Shown here: piece after piece, positions 43,347-51,851 of the stretch
How the letters are laid out: every line of letters begins with the position of its first letter
How positions within the stretch are numbered: the stretch's first letter is position 1
DNA from: Xanthomonas sp. DAR 34887
GTDB taxonomy: Bacteria > Pseudomonadota > Gammaproteobacteria > Xanthomonadales > Xanthomonadaceae
Assembly: GCF_041245805.1 (NCBI RefSeq)
Contig: NZ_CP162490.1
Location: forward strand, 721,001 to 785,000
Direction of reading: 5' to 3'
Length of the DNA: 64,000 bases
Program-made: the position numbers and the translations under genes
Notes under the pieces: generated by a model
What the model saw: only the letters and a program-made list of their open reading frames with translations
Database searches by the model: none
Told to the model about the DNA's origin: nothing

Positions 43347-45623
43347 ATGAATCCCGTCCATTTCCTGCGTCGTCGCATCGCCAACTTGCCGATGACCCGC
43401 AAGTTCGTCGTGCTGTGCACCCTGCTCGCCATCGGCGTGATCCTGCTCGCGGTCGCCGCCGCGCGCCTGCAGTATCTGGACTTGGTGGATGCGCGCAAGC
43501 AGACCGTGAAGACCCAGATCGACATGGGCATGAGCGTCATCGAGCACTATGCCGACAAGGCCAAGCGCGGCGAACTCACCGAGGCGCAGGCCCAGGAAGC
43601 GGCCAAGTCGGCGCTGGCCGACATGAAGACCAACGGCGGCGTGGACTACTTCTTCATGCTCGACCCGCAGATGCGCATCCTGATGCATCCCAAGCGCAAG
43701 GTCGGCACCGACATGAGCGACTACAAGAGCGATGCCGGCGAATACGTGTACCGCGACATCCGCACCGCGGTGACCAGCGGCGACGGCTTCAGCTACTACA
43801 GCGCGCCCAAGCCGGGCAAGAAGGAACAGCTGCCGAAGATCAGTTACGCCAAGCTGTACCCGCAGTGGAACTGGGTGCTGGTGATGGGCGTGTACGCCGA
43901 GGACATCCAGGTCGAGGCGCTGGGCTTCACCAAGATCCTGACCGTGATCGGCGCCGCGCTGGTCGCCCTGGTGGTCGGGCTGTGCTGGCTGATCGCCAGC
44001 GCTATCGTCACCCCGCTGCGCGCGGCCACGCGCACCGCCGAGGCCATTGCCGGGGGCCGTTTCGACAACGCCATCAAGGTGGAGTCGCGCGACGAGACCG
44101 GGCAGCTGATGACCAGCATGCAGCAGATGCAGACCCAGTTGCAGCGCTTCAACGGCGAGATGCAGACCCTGGTGCAGTTGCAGCAGGGCGACGACATCAG
44201 CCACCGCATGCCGGAGGATTTCCCCGGCGATTACGGCACGCTGGCGCGCGGCATGAACACCGCGCTGTTCGAACACCTGGACGCGATCATCGAGGCGATG
44301 GCGATCATGGGCGAGTACGGCCGCGGCGATCTGCGTCGCGACATGCGCCGCCTGCCGGGCCAGCGCGCCGCGCTGCATGAAGCGCTGGATGCGGTGAAGG
44401 GCAATCTGTCGGCGATCAACGGCGACATCGCGCGCCTGGCCGATGCGGCGGCACGCGGCGATTTCTCCGCACGCGGCGACGAAGCGCGCTACCAGTTCGC
44501 GTTCAAGGAAATGGTGGAAGCGCTGAACCGGCTGATGCGGCAGGCCGAAAGCGGCCTGGCCGACGTCGGCCGGATCATGGGCGCGATCGCCGACGGCGAT
44601 CTGTCGCAGCGCGTGGACGTGCGCTACGAAGGCGCCTTCGGTCACCTGGCCGATGCCGCCAACCGTACCGCCGAGCAGCTGACCACGATCGTGCAAGGCA
44701 TCCAGCGTTCGGCCGAGTCGATCAACACCGCAGCCGGCGAGATCGCCAGCGGCAACAGCGACCTGTCGGTACGCACCGAGCAGCAGGCGGCGAGCCTGGA
44801 GGAAACCGCCGCGTCGATGGAAGAGCTGACCTCCACGGTCAAGCAGAACGCCGACAGCGCACGCCAGGCCAACCAGCTGGTGCTGGGCGCCGGCGAAGTG
44901 GCCGAGAGCGGCGGCCGCGTGGTCGAGGACGTGGTCACTACGATGGCCTCGATCAGCGCCGCCTCCGCGCGCATCGCCGACATCATCGGCGTCATCGACG
45001 GCATCGCCTTCCAGACCAATATCCTGGCGTTGAACGCCGCGGTGGAAGCGGCGCGCGCCGGCGAGCAGGGCCGCGGCTTCGCCGTGGTCGCCTCGGAAGT
45101 GCGCTCGCTGGCGCAGCGCTCGGCGGCGGCGGCCAAGGAGATCAAGACCCTGATCTCCGACTCGGTGCAGGAAGTGGAGCAGGGCTCGACCCTGGTCGCG
45201 CGCGCCGGCACCACCATGGCCGAGGTGGTGACCTCGGTGAAGCGGGTCACCGACATCATGGCCGAGATCTCCGCGGCCAGCGCCGAGCAGAGTTCGGGCA
45301 TCGAGCAGGTCAGCAAGACGGTGATGCAGCTGGACGAGACCACGCAGCAGAACGCGGCGTTGGTGGAGGAAGCCACCGCGGCGGCGAAGAGCCTGGAAGA
45401 CCAGGCCTCGGACCTGACCCGTGCGGTGGCGGTGTTCCGCCTTGCCGGCGCCGCCAGGCCGGTGGCCGCATCGCCCAGGCCGGTCGCGGCCCAGGCCGCG
45501 GTCCGTCCGATCGCCGCCGCACGCGCGCCGATCAAGAAAGCGCCGGCACCGGCTGCACGCCCGCTGGCGCGGAGCAAGCCCGGCGGCGCGCTGGTGGAAA
45601 GTTCGGAGTGGGAAGAGTTCTGA
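43347..45623 (+). CDS. Methyl-accepting chemotaxis protein, single-Cache sensor
   Basis: 758 residues from ATG 43347. TM1 is near residues 20-42. A single Cache domain shows GGVDYFFMLDPQMRILMHP and YPQWNWVLVMGVYAEDI. TM2 is near 195-218, then HAMP, a helical region with HRMPEDFPGDYGTLARGMN shared with the receptor at 9801, and the signalling tip IDGIAFQTNILALNAAVEAA. The Ala/Pro/Lys-rich tail ends in SEWEEF, fitting the CheR-binding xWxxF pentapeptide. Cache domains of this sort bind small organic acids. No che genes are adjacent. Confidence 0.95.
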   Translation: MNPVHFLRRRIANLPMTRKFVVLCTLLAIGVILLAVAAARLQYLDLVDARKQTVKTQIDMGMSVIEHYADKAKRGELTEAQAQEAAKSALADMKTNGGVDYFFMLDPQMRILMHPKRKVGTDMSDYKSDAGEYVYRDIRTAVTSGDGFSYYSAPKPGKKEQLPKISYAKLYPQWNWVLVMGVYAEDIQVEALGFTKILTVIGAALVALVVGLCWLIASAIVTPLRAATRTAEAIAGGRFDNAIKVESRDETGQLMTSMQQMQTQLQRFNGEMQTLVQLQQGDDISHRMPEDFPGDYGTLARGMNTALFEHLDAIIEAMAIMGEYGRGDLRRDMRRLPGQRAALHEALDAVKGNLSAINGDIARLADAAARGDFSARGDEARYQFAFKEMVEALNRLMRQAESGLADVGRIMGAIADGDLSQRVDVRYEGAFGHLADAANRTAEQLTTIVQGIQRSAESINTAAGEIASGNSDLSVRTEQQAASLEETAASMEELTSTVKQNADSARQANQLVLGAGEVAESGGRVVEDVVTTMASISAASARIADIIGVIDGIAFQTNILALNAAVEAARAGEQGRGFAVVASEVRSLAQRSAAAAKEIKTLISDSVQEVEQGSTLVARAGTTMAEVVTSVKRVTDIMAEISAASAEQSSGIEQVSKTVMQLDETTQQNAALVEEATAAAKSLEDQASDLTRAVAVFRLAGAARPVAASPRPVAAQAAVRPIAAARAPIKKAPAPAARPLARSKPGGALVESSEWEEF

Positions 45624-45665
45624 GCCAGCGCCGCGGCGCCCGCAACGGGCGCGATCGCCGATGAC

Positions 45666-45700
45666 GACGCCGATGCCTCCGTGCATCGGCGTCTTCGTTT
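45666..45700 (+). terminator. Terminator after the Cache chemoreceptor gene
   Basis: GACGCCGATGC / GCATCGGCGTC, a perfect 11-bp stem with a 6-nt loop, followed by TTCGTTT. It lies 43 bp after the receptor stop. Confidence 0.75.
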
Positions 45701-45904
45701 CTGCGTTGGCCGCTATCGGCGGGCGCGGCATCGCGGTGCGCTCGCGGCGATGTCATGCCACGCCGCGAGCGAGGCGAGGCGAGGCGCTACAGCGCAACCC
45801 GATCAAGGCCAGGCCACCAGGTGTGGGAGCGACTTCAGGGCATCTCTAATAACTCCATCCCTGACGCTGCACGCTGCGCGTGGCGATGGCGTGTTCCTTT
45901 TTCC

Positions 45905-45971
45905 TGTCGCGGCTGAAGCCGCTCCTACACAAGCGCGCCGTGCTCCTGTAGGAGCGGCTTCAGCCGCGACA
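45905..45971. repeat. Inverted pair of REP elements
   Basis: A 25-bp element with core GTAGGAGCGGCTTCAGCCGC occurs on the minus strand at 45905-45929 and on the plus strand at 45947-45971, 17 bp apart. The pair can form a long cruciform, like BIME-type twin REPs. A degenerate copy lies at 45822-45839. The rest of 45701-46182 has no gene I can support. Confidence 0.88.
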
Positions 45972-46182
45972 GGAGAACGAAGTGGCCGTGATGCCAAGGC
46001 GTCCATGAAAAACACGGCCGCAACCCTACCGAGTCTACGACCAATGCGTCTTTACCCATCGCATCTCGTCCGTCTCGATGCCGGAACCTGCGGGCGCGTC
46101 GGCGTCTCGCAAGTGCATCGACATGCTCTTGGGGGGTATTAGAGGTCCCCTTCAGTCGCGACGCGGCGTTGTCGAGGGAGTC

Positions 46183-46207
46183 TGTCGCGGCTGAAGCCGC
46201 TCCTACA
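46183..46207 (-). repeat. REP element copy
   Basis: Full 25-bp match, on the minus strand, to the elements at 45905 and 45947. It lies just upstream of the small reading frame at 46265. Confidence 0.88.
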
Positions 46208-46264
46208 TGGGGGTTTGCGCCATGCCGGTCCGAGCGCATTGCAGGAAGGGCGGCAGCGGTGCTC

Positions 46265-46510
46265 ATGCGGCCTACGCGTTGCGTTGTGCCATCCAGCTTC
46301 AATCGCGGCAGCCGCATCGTACTGATCGAGCACGTCGGCCCGGATCCGCGATCGCCGCTGCGCGGCAGCGTGGGGCCGGAGTGCATCCGCGAGGCGCGGG
46401 CCGTGCGCGAGATCGGCGGCACGCTGGAGGCCGGCCATGTGATCGCCTCGGCCGGCTGCGATCGCGGCCCGACCGACCAGAAGCTGTTCGTCGCCGGTTT
46501 CGCCTGGTGA
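46265..46510 (+). CDS. Hypothetical protein (81 aa)
   Basis: From ATG 46265 the protein reads MRPTRCVVPSSFNRGSRIVL and includes VGPDPRSPLRGSVGPECIRE and AGHVIASAGCDRGPTDQK. It is soluble and looks more protein-like than the opposite strand. No family is recognised. A 9-bp hairpin sits right after its stop, between it and the convergent SRAP gene. The ribosome-binding site is poor, so this call is tentative. Confidence 0.4.
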   Translation: MRPTRCVVPSSFNRGSRIVLIEHVGPDPRSPLRGSVGPECIREARAVREIGGTLEAGHVIASAGCDRGPTDQKLFVAGFAW

Positions 46511-46533
46511 CGTTCGCGCGCGCGGCGCGAACG
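46511..46533. terminator. Hairpin between convergent genes
   Basis: CGTTCGCGC / GCGCGAACG, perfect 9-bp arms with a GCGCG loop, in the 37-bp gap between two convergent stops. No T-run is present. Confidence 0.45.
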
Positions 46534-46547
46534 CGCCGATGGGCGTG

Positions 46548-47267
46548 TCACTCGCGGTCTTCGTCCTCTTCCTCGTCCTCCGCATCGCCAAGCCCGGGTG
46601 CATCGGCATCCACCGGCTCCAGCAAGGTGTAGTCGTTGCGATCGCGGCGCTGGTAGGCCGACGACACCGGATAGGCCAATAGCGGCGGTTGCGGCGCGCG
46701 TGCCAGGAATGCGGCAGGGAACAACCGTGGTCCGCGCAGCCAGCTGCGCCAGCGGTCGCCGCTCAGGAAAATCGGTCCGTCCGCGGTCAGCGGCGCCGGA
46801 ATCGCGGCGTTGGCATGGGTCAGCACGCTGAAGCTGAGCAGCGCCGGTTCGTCGCGATCCCAGCGTTCCCACAGCCCGGCCGCCAGCAGCACCTCGCCCT
46901 GCGCATGGTGGATGTAATAGGGCTGTGCCGGTTTGCGGCTGCGATCCCACTTGTAGTACCCGGACAGCGGGATCACACAATGCTGGCTCTTCCACGGCGC
47001 GGCGAAGATGCGGCTGCGCGCGGCGCGCTCCAGCCGTGCGGTGACGGTGGTGTAGGGCGTGTCCGGGGTCTTCGACCAGCGCGGCACGATGCCCCACTGC
47101 ATGCGCTCCACCTGCGCGACGCCATCGCGACAGACGATGGTGCTGGCGACATCGCCCTTGCCCAGGTTGTAGTGGTCCGGCTGCGCAGCCAGCGCGGCGC
47201 GCAGCGTCTCGTCCAACTGCGCGGGCAGGGTGTCCTCGATGCCGAAGGCCTGTACGAACCGTCTCAT
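46548..47267 (-). CDS. SRAP-family (YedK/HMCES-like) protein lacking catalytic residues
   Basis: 239 residues. The fold is clear: YNLGKGD for the family YNVAPG, MQWGIVPRWSK, TARLERAARSRIFAAPWKSQ, VIPLSGYYKWDR, YYIHHAQGEVLLAAGLWERW, YPVSSAY. SRAP proteins crosslink abasic sites in single-stranded DNA through Cys2. Here the N-terminus is MRRF instead of MCGRF, Asn75 aligns with Thr76, Glu105 with Lys106 and His160 with Thr161 (YedK numbering from memory). So self-processing and crosslinking should be lost, although the DNA-binding face may remain. It ends in a very acidic tail (GDAEDEEEDEDRE). No upstream in-frame start restores MCGRF. Confidence 0.85.
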   Translation of the reverse strand: MRRFVQAFGIEDTLPAQLDETLRAALAAQPDHYNLGKGDVASTIVCRDGVAQVERMQWGIVPRWSKTPDTPYTTVTARLERAARSRIFAAPWKSQHCVIPLSGYYKWDRSRKPAQPYYIHHAQGEVLLAAGLWERWDRDEPALLSFSVLTHANAAIPAPLTADGPIFLSGDRWRSWLRGPRLFPAAFLARAPQPPLLAYPVSSAYQRRDRNDYTLLEPVDADAPGLGDAEDEEEDEDRE

Positions 47268-47481
47268 GGGTCTCTCGCGTTGCGTGTCGGCAGCTTAGTG
47301 CGCACGACGGGAAAGCGCGGGTGAAGGAATGATCGGACATGCCGCGCGACGCGTGTGGCGCGCCCCCCGGTTGCACGTTCGCCGATTCTTCATCCGTTCT
47401 TCCCGCGCGCGCTCGCATATTTCTCGCCGCATCTCCACGATCGCACAGCGCGCGTGGCACAGGAAAAGGAGACGATCGCTC

Positions 47482-48123
47482 ATGTTCTGGAAACGCAATG
47501 GCCTGTCGCTGGTGTTGTTGGGACTGACGCTGCTGTTCATGGCCGGCCAGGCGCTCAGCGGCCACCTGGCCTACAACGACGAACTGCGCCAGCAGGGCCT
47601 GGCGCCGCTGATGTTCTGGGAGTATCTGCACAGCGGGCATTTCATCGGTGCGTTGTTCGAGAACTGGGAAAGCGAATTCCTGCAGATGGGCATGTATGTG
47701 GTGCTGACGGTGAAGCTGCGGCAATGGGGCTCGGCCGAATCGCGGCCGTTGTCGCCCGAGCAGGAAGACGACAGCGTCGCGCCCGGCCCGCCGCCATGGC
47801 CGGTGCGCGCCGGGGGCATCTGGCTGCAGCTGTACGAACGCTCGCTGGCTCTGGCGTTCGGCCTGCTGTTTTTGACCAGTTTCGTGCTGCATGCGCTGGG
47901 CAGTTGGCGGCACGAGCTGGCCGAACGGGCGATGCAACGGCTACCGGCCATTTCGTTTTTCGAGCACGTGACCGGCGCGCAGTTCTGGTTCGAATCGATG
48001 CAGAACTGGCAGAGCGAGTTCCTGGCCGTGTTCGCCCTGGTGGTGCTGACCATCTGGCTGCGGCAGAAGGATTCGCCGCAGTCCAAGCCGGTGCATGCGC
48101 CGCACTCGCAGACCGGCGACTGA
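47482..48123 (+). CDS. DUF6766-like membrane protein
   Basis: 213 residues from ATG 47482 with GGAGA upstream. It begins MFWKRNGLSLVLLGLTLLFM, with TM1, and carries the family signatures SGHFIGALFENWESEFLQM and GAQFWFESMQNWQSEFLAV, two related halves of the same motif. Four hydrophobic helices are expected, with a charged loop between the second and third. The function is unknown; homologues are common in stress-related islands of soil and plant bacteria. It is followed by another small membrane protein gene in the same direction. Confidence 0.75.
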   Translation: MFWKRNGLSLVLLGLTLLFMAGQALSGHLAYNDELRQQGLAPLMFWEYLHSGHFIGALFENWESEFLQMGMYVVLTVKLRQWGSAESRPLSPEQEDDSVAPGPPPWPVRAGGIWLQLYERSLALAFGLLFLTSFVLHALGSWRHELAERAMQRLPAISFFEHVTGAQFWFESMQNWQSEFLAVFALVVLTIWLRQKDSPQSKPVHAPHSQTGD

Positions 48124-48148
48124 CTGGACCGCTGCCCAGGAGCGGGTC

Positions 48149-48685
48149 ATGCCGACAATCGCGCCCTTCGCCTATCTCGCCTATCTGCTGTGGCTCGGCG
48201 CCGGCCTGGGCGATTTCCTGCTGCACCGGCGCAGCCATCTGCCTGTCACGTCCGGCTTGCGCGAATCGCTGCTGCATCATCTGCAGTTGCTGTGCATCGG
48301 CCTGGCCACGCTGGGGTGGCTGAGCCTGCAGCCGAGCCTGGCGCAGCTTTGCGTGCTGGCGCTGCTGGTGGTCGTGCACGCCTTGGTCGGCTACTGGGAT
48401 ACCCGCGCGGCCTATGGCGTGCGCGCAATCGGGCCGCTGGAGCAGCACGTGCACAGCGTGCTGGACATGGCGCCATGGATAGGATTGGGCTGGGTCGCCA
48501 GCCACGATGCGAGTACTGCCACGCAGGCCGGGTGGGTGTTGGCGTGGCGCGTGCCGTCACTGCCGTTGCCGCTCTGGGTGGCGGTGCTGGTGCCCGCCGC
48601 GGCGATGACCGTACTGCCGGCGCTTGCGGAAACGCTGGCCTGCCTGCGGGTGCGGGCGCAGCGCAAGAATCCGCGTCGCGCCTGA
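48149..48685 (+). CDS. Hypothetical integral membrane protein (178 aa)
   Basis: The start is ATG 48149, preceded by a GGAG-type site, 26 bp after the DUF6766-like gene, so the two form an operon. About five helices: FAYLAYLLWLGAGLGDFLLH, LLCIGLATLGWL, LCVLALLVVVHALVGY, PWIGLGWVASH and LPLPLWVAVLVPAAAMTV. Several conserved-looking histidines lie near the membrane faces (LHRRSH, LLHHLQ, EQHVHS), which could bind metal. No family is recognised. Confidence 0.75.
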   Translation: MPTIAPFAYLAYLLWLGAGLGDFLLHRRSHLPVTSGLRESLLHHLQLLCIGLATLGWLSLQPSLAQLCVLALLVVVHALVGYWDTRAAYGVRAIGPLEQHVHSVLDMAPWIGLGWVASHDASTATQAGWVLAWRVPSLPLPLWVAVLVPAAAMTVLPALAETLACLRVRAQRKNPRRA

Positions 48686-48687
48686 AA

Positions 48688-48726
48688 AAGATTGCAGCGG
48701 CGAAGGTATTCGCCGCTGCGGATCTT
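48688..48726. terminator. Bidirectional terminator between membrane protein and Mn-catalase genes
   Basis: Perfect 11-bp stem GCAGCGGCGAA / TTCGCCGCTGC with a GGTA loop, extended by AAGAT/ATCTT. The A-run before it gives a T-run on the minus strand, so it mainly ends the catalase operon. Confidence 0.8.
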
Positions 48727-48730
48727 GCCG

Positions 48731-49633
48731 TTACAGGGCAATGTTGCCCTTGGTGGAACCGGCGCCCGGACCGGCGCCGAGATCGGCGCCAGTGGTCGGA
48801 TCGCTGTCCTGCTGCGACATGGTGCGTGCCGCCAACGCCTGCAGCGCGCCTTCTTCGGCCGGGCTTAGGCCGACGCTCGGCACGCCGCTGCCGCCATCCA
48901 CCGCCACCTGGCGGTTGCGGTCGGATACCTTCTGCCACTGGCTGCCGCTGTTCCACGGGCCGTTGATGTCGCCATCGCCCTGCGACATGTCGTAGAACGT
49001 GTCGGTGAACATCGGATCGCCCGGCAGCTTGCCCGGCGGGAAGTTCGGCTCGATCGCGTACAAGGCCTTCTCGAACGACTTCTGGTGCGCCACCTCGCGG
49101 GTCATCAGGAACTTCAAGGCATCGACGATGCCCGGATCGTCGGTGACGTTGATCAGGCGCTCGTAGACGATCTTGGCGCGCGCCTCGGCCGCGATGTTGG
49201 AGCGCAGGTCAGCGGTGGGTTCGCCGATGGAATCCACATAGGCCGCGCTCCACGGCACACCGCTGGAATTCACCAGGGCCGGGCCGCCGCCGTACAGAAT
49301 CTGCTGGGTCTGGCTGGTGTTGTTGTTCCTGGTCAGGTTGCGCATCTCCTCGGCCTCGACCATGCCTTCGGACAACACCGCCTTGGGACCCTGGTTGAGC
49401 ATGGCGATGATTGAGCCGATGATTTCCAGGTGGCTCAGCTCTTCGGTGGCGATGTCGTAGAGCAGGTCCTTGCGTCCCGGATCGACCTCGCCGATGGCCT
49501 GGGTGAAATAGCGCATGGCCGCAGCCAGCTCGCCCTGCGGGCCGCCGAATTGCTCCAGCATCAGCGAGGCCAGCGCCGGATCCGGTTGCGCGACGCGCAC
49601 CGTGTACATCAGCCGTTTGTTGTGCATGAACAT
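48731..49633 (-). CDS. katN: Manganese catalase
   Basis: 300 residues. A ferritin-like four-helix bundle with the di-Mn ligands in QGELAAAMRYFTQA, ATEELSHLEIIGSI and MTREVAHQKSFEKAL (Glu and His pairs). The middle carries LYGGGPALVNSSGVPWSAAY, typical of the family, and the C-terminal tail is Gly/Ala-rich. It disproportionates hydrogen peroxide in the cytosol without heme. It lies downstream of two YciE/YciF-like genes in the same direction, the same set as the RpoS-controlled yciGFE-katN operon of enterobacteria. No YciG homologue is visible here. Confidence 0.94.
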   Translation of the reverse strand: MFMHNKRLMYTVRVAQPDPALASLMLEQFGGPQGELAAAMRYFTQAIGEVDPGRKDLLYDIATEELSHLEIIGSIIAMLNQGPKAVLSEGMVEAEEMRNLTRNNNTSQTQQILYGGGPALVNSSGVPWSAAYVDSIGEPTADLRSNIAAEARAKIVYERLINVTDDPGIVDALKFLMTREVAHQKSFEKALYAIEPNFPPGKLPGDPMFTDTFYDMSQGDGDINGPWNSGSQWQKVSDRNRQVAVDGGSGVPSVGLSPAEEGALQALAARTMSQQDSDPTTGADLGAGPGAGSTKGNIAL

Positions 49634-49756
49634 CGAATGTCTCCTGGAGTACCGCCCACGGCAAAGCCACGACGGCGAACGATCGGGCGTCGTGGCCAGT
49701 GGGGGTGTCTGGGGTATAAAAGCCGCGGCGCCGGCATCGGCGCCGCGGTCGTGCGG

Positions 49757-50263
49757 TCAGGCCGCCTTGCGCTTCTGCGCGGCCTCTTGGTTGCCGCCCT
49801 GTTCGGCGAGCATGGTCAGCTTCTCGTCGGTGGACTTTTCCTCTTCCAGCGTTTCCAGCAGCAGCTCGAGCGCCTCGGTCTTGCCGAGTTGCTTGGCCAT
49901 AGCGGCGAGCGTGCCGTAGGACGCGATCTCGTAGTGTTCGACCTTTTGCGCGCCGCCGATCAGCGCGGCATCGCGCACCGGGCCGGCCTCGATCGATTCG
50001 ATCACTTCCTTGCCTTCCTCGACCAGCCCTTCCATCGCCGCGCACTTGATGCGCTTCAGGCGCAGATCGAGTTTTTCCACGATCTGGTCGATGCGTTCGA
50101 TCTGGCCCTGGGTTTCTTCCAGATGCGCTTCGAACGCCGCACGCAGGGCCGGATTGGTGGAGGCGCGGGCCAGTTTCGGCAGCGCCTTGGTCAGTTGCTT
50201 CTCCGCGCTGTAGATATCGGAAAGTTCGTGCAGGAACAGTTCGTCGATGGTCTTGATCGCCAT
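49757..50263 (-). CDS. yciF: YciF-like ferritin-fold stress protein (DUF892)
   Basis: 168 residues. It starts MAIKTIDELFLHELSDIYSA with a GGAG site. The DUF892 helices AEKQLTKALPKLARAS, LEETQGQIERIDQIVEKL and KVEHYEIASYGTLAAMAKQL carry the family Glu and His metal-type ligands. A hydrophilic KRKAA tail closes it. The role is not fixed: it may sequester metal or protect DNA in stress. It sits between the YciE-like gene and katN, with gaps of 52 and 123 bp. Confidence 0.92.
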   Translation of the reverse strand: MAIKTIDELFLHELSDIYSAEKQLTKALPKLARASTNPALRAAFEAHLEETQGQIERIDQIVEKLDLRLKRIKCAAMEGLVEEGKEVIESIEAGPVRDAALIGGAQKVEHYEIASYGTLAAMAKQLGKTEALELLLETLEEEKSTDEKLTMLAEQGGNQEAAQKRKAA

Positions 50264-50315
50264 GGCGATGGTCTCCGTAGTTGGGTCATGGGATGTTGCA
50301 GGTGAAGCGTGCGGA

Positions 50316-50828
50316 CTAGCGCTTGGCGGTCTGGCCCTCGGTCCGCTCGCGTTTCAGGAAGGCCAGGATCGTGGCCTCCTGGTGTTCGATCAGCCACTCG
50401 GCCATGGCGATTTCCTGGTCGAGAATGGCCGCGCAGATCTCGGCGATCTGGGTCTGGCCGGCCTCCTTGGCGGCAATGACCAGCGCGCGATAGCTGGCGA
50501 TCTCCATGTGCTCGAAGGCGTAGCTGACACCGAGGCTCTTGGCCACTTCGTCGCTCATCATCGAATTGCCGGCGGCATGCACCGTGGCCATCGCGCTGGC
50601 GACGGCGCCCTTGATGGTCGGCAGCGAACCGTCGAGCAGCTCGATGCAGCGCTTCACCTGGTCGGATTGGTCGCGGGTCTCGGCGATGTGCTGCTCGATC
50701 CGCGCCTTCAGTTCTGGATAGTGCTCCAGGCGCCCGGCGGTGGCGGTCAGCATCGTGTTCGCCTCCTGCTCCATCGCATAGGCGTCCTGCAGCCATTTCA
50801 GCAAACGCTCGGGATTGCTACGCGTCAT
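50316..50828 (-). CDS. yciE: YciE-like ferritin-fold stress protein (DUF892)
   Basis: 170 residues from ATG 50828 with a GGAGG site. It begins MTRSNPERLLKWLQDAYAME; the helices LKARIEQHIAETRDQSDQVK and FEHMEIASYRALVIAAKEAG match the DUF892 pattern. It is first in the leftward operon YciE-YciF-katN. By analogy it should be induced in stationary phase or osmotic stress; I see no certain promoter in the 267-bp gap to 51096. Confidence 0.9.
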   Translation of the reverse strand: MTRSNPERLLKWLQDAYAMEQEANTMLTATAGRLEHYPELKARIEQHIAETRDQSDQVKRCIELLDGSLPTIKGAVASAMATVHAAGNSMMSDEVAKSLGVSYAFEHMEIASYRALVIAAKEAGQTQIAEICAAILDQEIAMAEWLIEHQEATILAFLKRERTEGQTAKR

Positions 50829-51095
50829 GAACTTCCTCCATAAAATGTGGATCTCGATAGCGCACTTGTAGGGTGCGCCGCGTACTGCTGTTTTTCCCCT
50901 TGGAAGCCAAGGTAGACAGCTGCCTGTTAGGAGGGATGCAATGAAGGGTGAAAGCCGTGCGACGAATGTTCGCGTTTACGCTGCTTTGAAGACGCTGAAT
51001 GCGGCAACGTGTTGCGCGTTGCTCGGACAAGTGGCGACCGCGCGTTCACGGCAACCGCGCGAGGCTCGTGCACGCCATCCCGACAGGAGACCCAC

Positions 51096-51851
51096 GTGCC
51101 GAAATTCGATCACGCCGACTGGCCGCAACGTCTATGGCTGGTGCGGCATGGACAGAGCGCGGGCAACGTCGCCCGCGATATCGCCGAAGCGTCCGGGCAG
51201 GACCTGATCGACATCGCCACTCGCGATGCGGACACGCCGCTGTCCGCGCTGGGTCTGCAGCAATCGCAGCAACTCGGACAATGGTTCGCTGCGTTGCCGG
51301 CCACGGCGCGGCCTGACGTTTTGCTGACCTCGCCGTTCCTGCGCGCGCAGCAGACCTGCGCGGAAATCGGCACGGCGCTGCAGATCCCGCCGACGGCGCA
51401 GCTGCTGGACGAGCGCCTGCGCGAGAAGGAGTTCGGCATCCTGGACCGCTATACCCGGCATGGCATCGTCAGCCGTTTTCCGGAACTGGCCGAACAGCGC
51501 GCGTCGGTCGGCAAGTTCTATTTCCGCCCGCCGGGCGGCGAAAGCTGGTGCGACGTGATCCTGCGCCTGCGCAGCGTGGTCGAGGAATTGCGCCGCGATC
51601 ACGCCGGCGAGCGCGTGGTGATCGTCGCGCATCAGGTCATCGTCAACTGCATGCGCTATCTGCTCGAGCATTTCGACGAGGCGGCGATCCTGGAGATCGA
51701 CCGGCGCGGCGACGTCCCCAACTGCAGCGTCACCGAATACGGCTTCGGCGACGTCGAGGGCGCGCCGCGCTTCGGCCTGATCCAGGCCAACGCGGTGCCG
51801 TTCGAGGTGCCGGTGACCACTGCGGCCGACCAGCCGGGAGGGCCGCGGTGA
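51096..51851 (+). CDS. Histidine phosphatase family protein
   Basis: 251 residues from GTG 51096 with AGGAGA upstream; the first ATG in frame is much too late. The phosphoglycerate mutase-like fold shows LWLVRHGQSAGNV with the phosphorylated His, TSPFLRAQQT, the acid in LREKEFGILD and the second His in VVIVAHQVIVNCM. An unusual segment follows RHG (RDIAEASGQDLIDIATRDAD), as in a distinct subgroup of broad phosphatases. The TGA overlaps the GTG of the NAD(P)H-hydrate dehydratase gene, so the two proteins are made together. Confidence 0.9.
   Translation: MPKFDHADWPQRLWLVRHGQSAGNVARDIAEASGQDLIDIATRDADTPLSALGLQQSQQLGQWFAALPATARPDVLLTSPFLRAQQTCAEIGTALQIPPTAQLLDERLREKEFGILDRYTRHGIVSRFPELAEQRASVGKFYFRPPGGESWCDVILRLRSVVEELRRDHAGERVVIVAHQVIVNCMRYLLEHFDEAAILEIDRRGDVPNCSVTEYGFGDVEGAPRFGLIQANAVPFEVPVTTAADQPGGPR

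Noticed and set aside
45681..46142. Plus-strand frame across the REP cluster
   Set aside because: It runs through REP elements and a terminator and has no start signals.
50818..51207. Small frames between the YciE-like and phosphatase genes
   Set aside because: No ribosome-binding site or conserved-looking sequence. The region probably holds the promoters of both operons.
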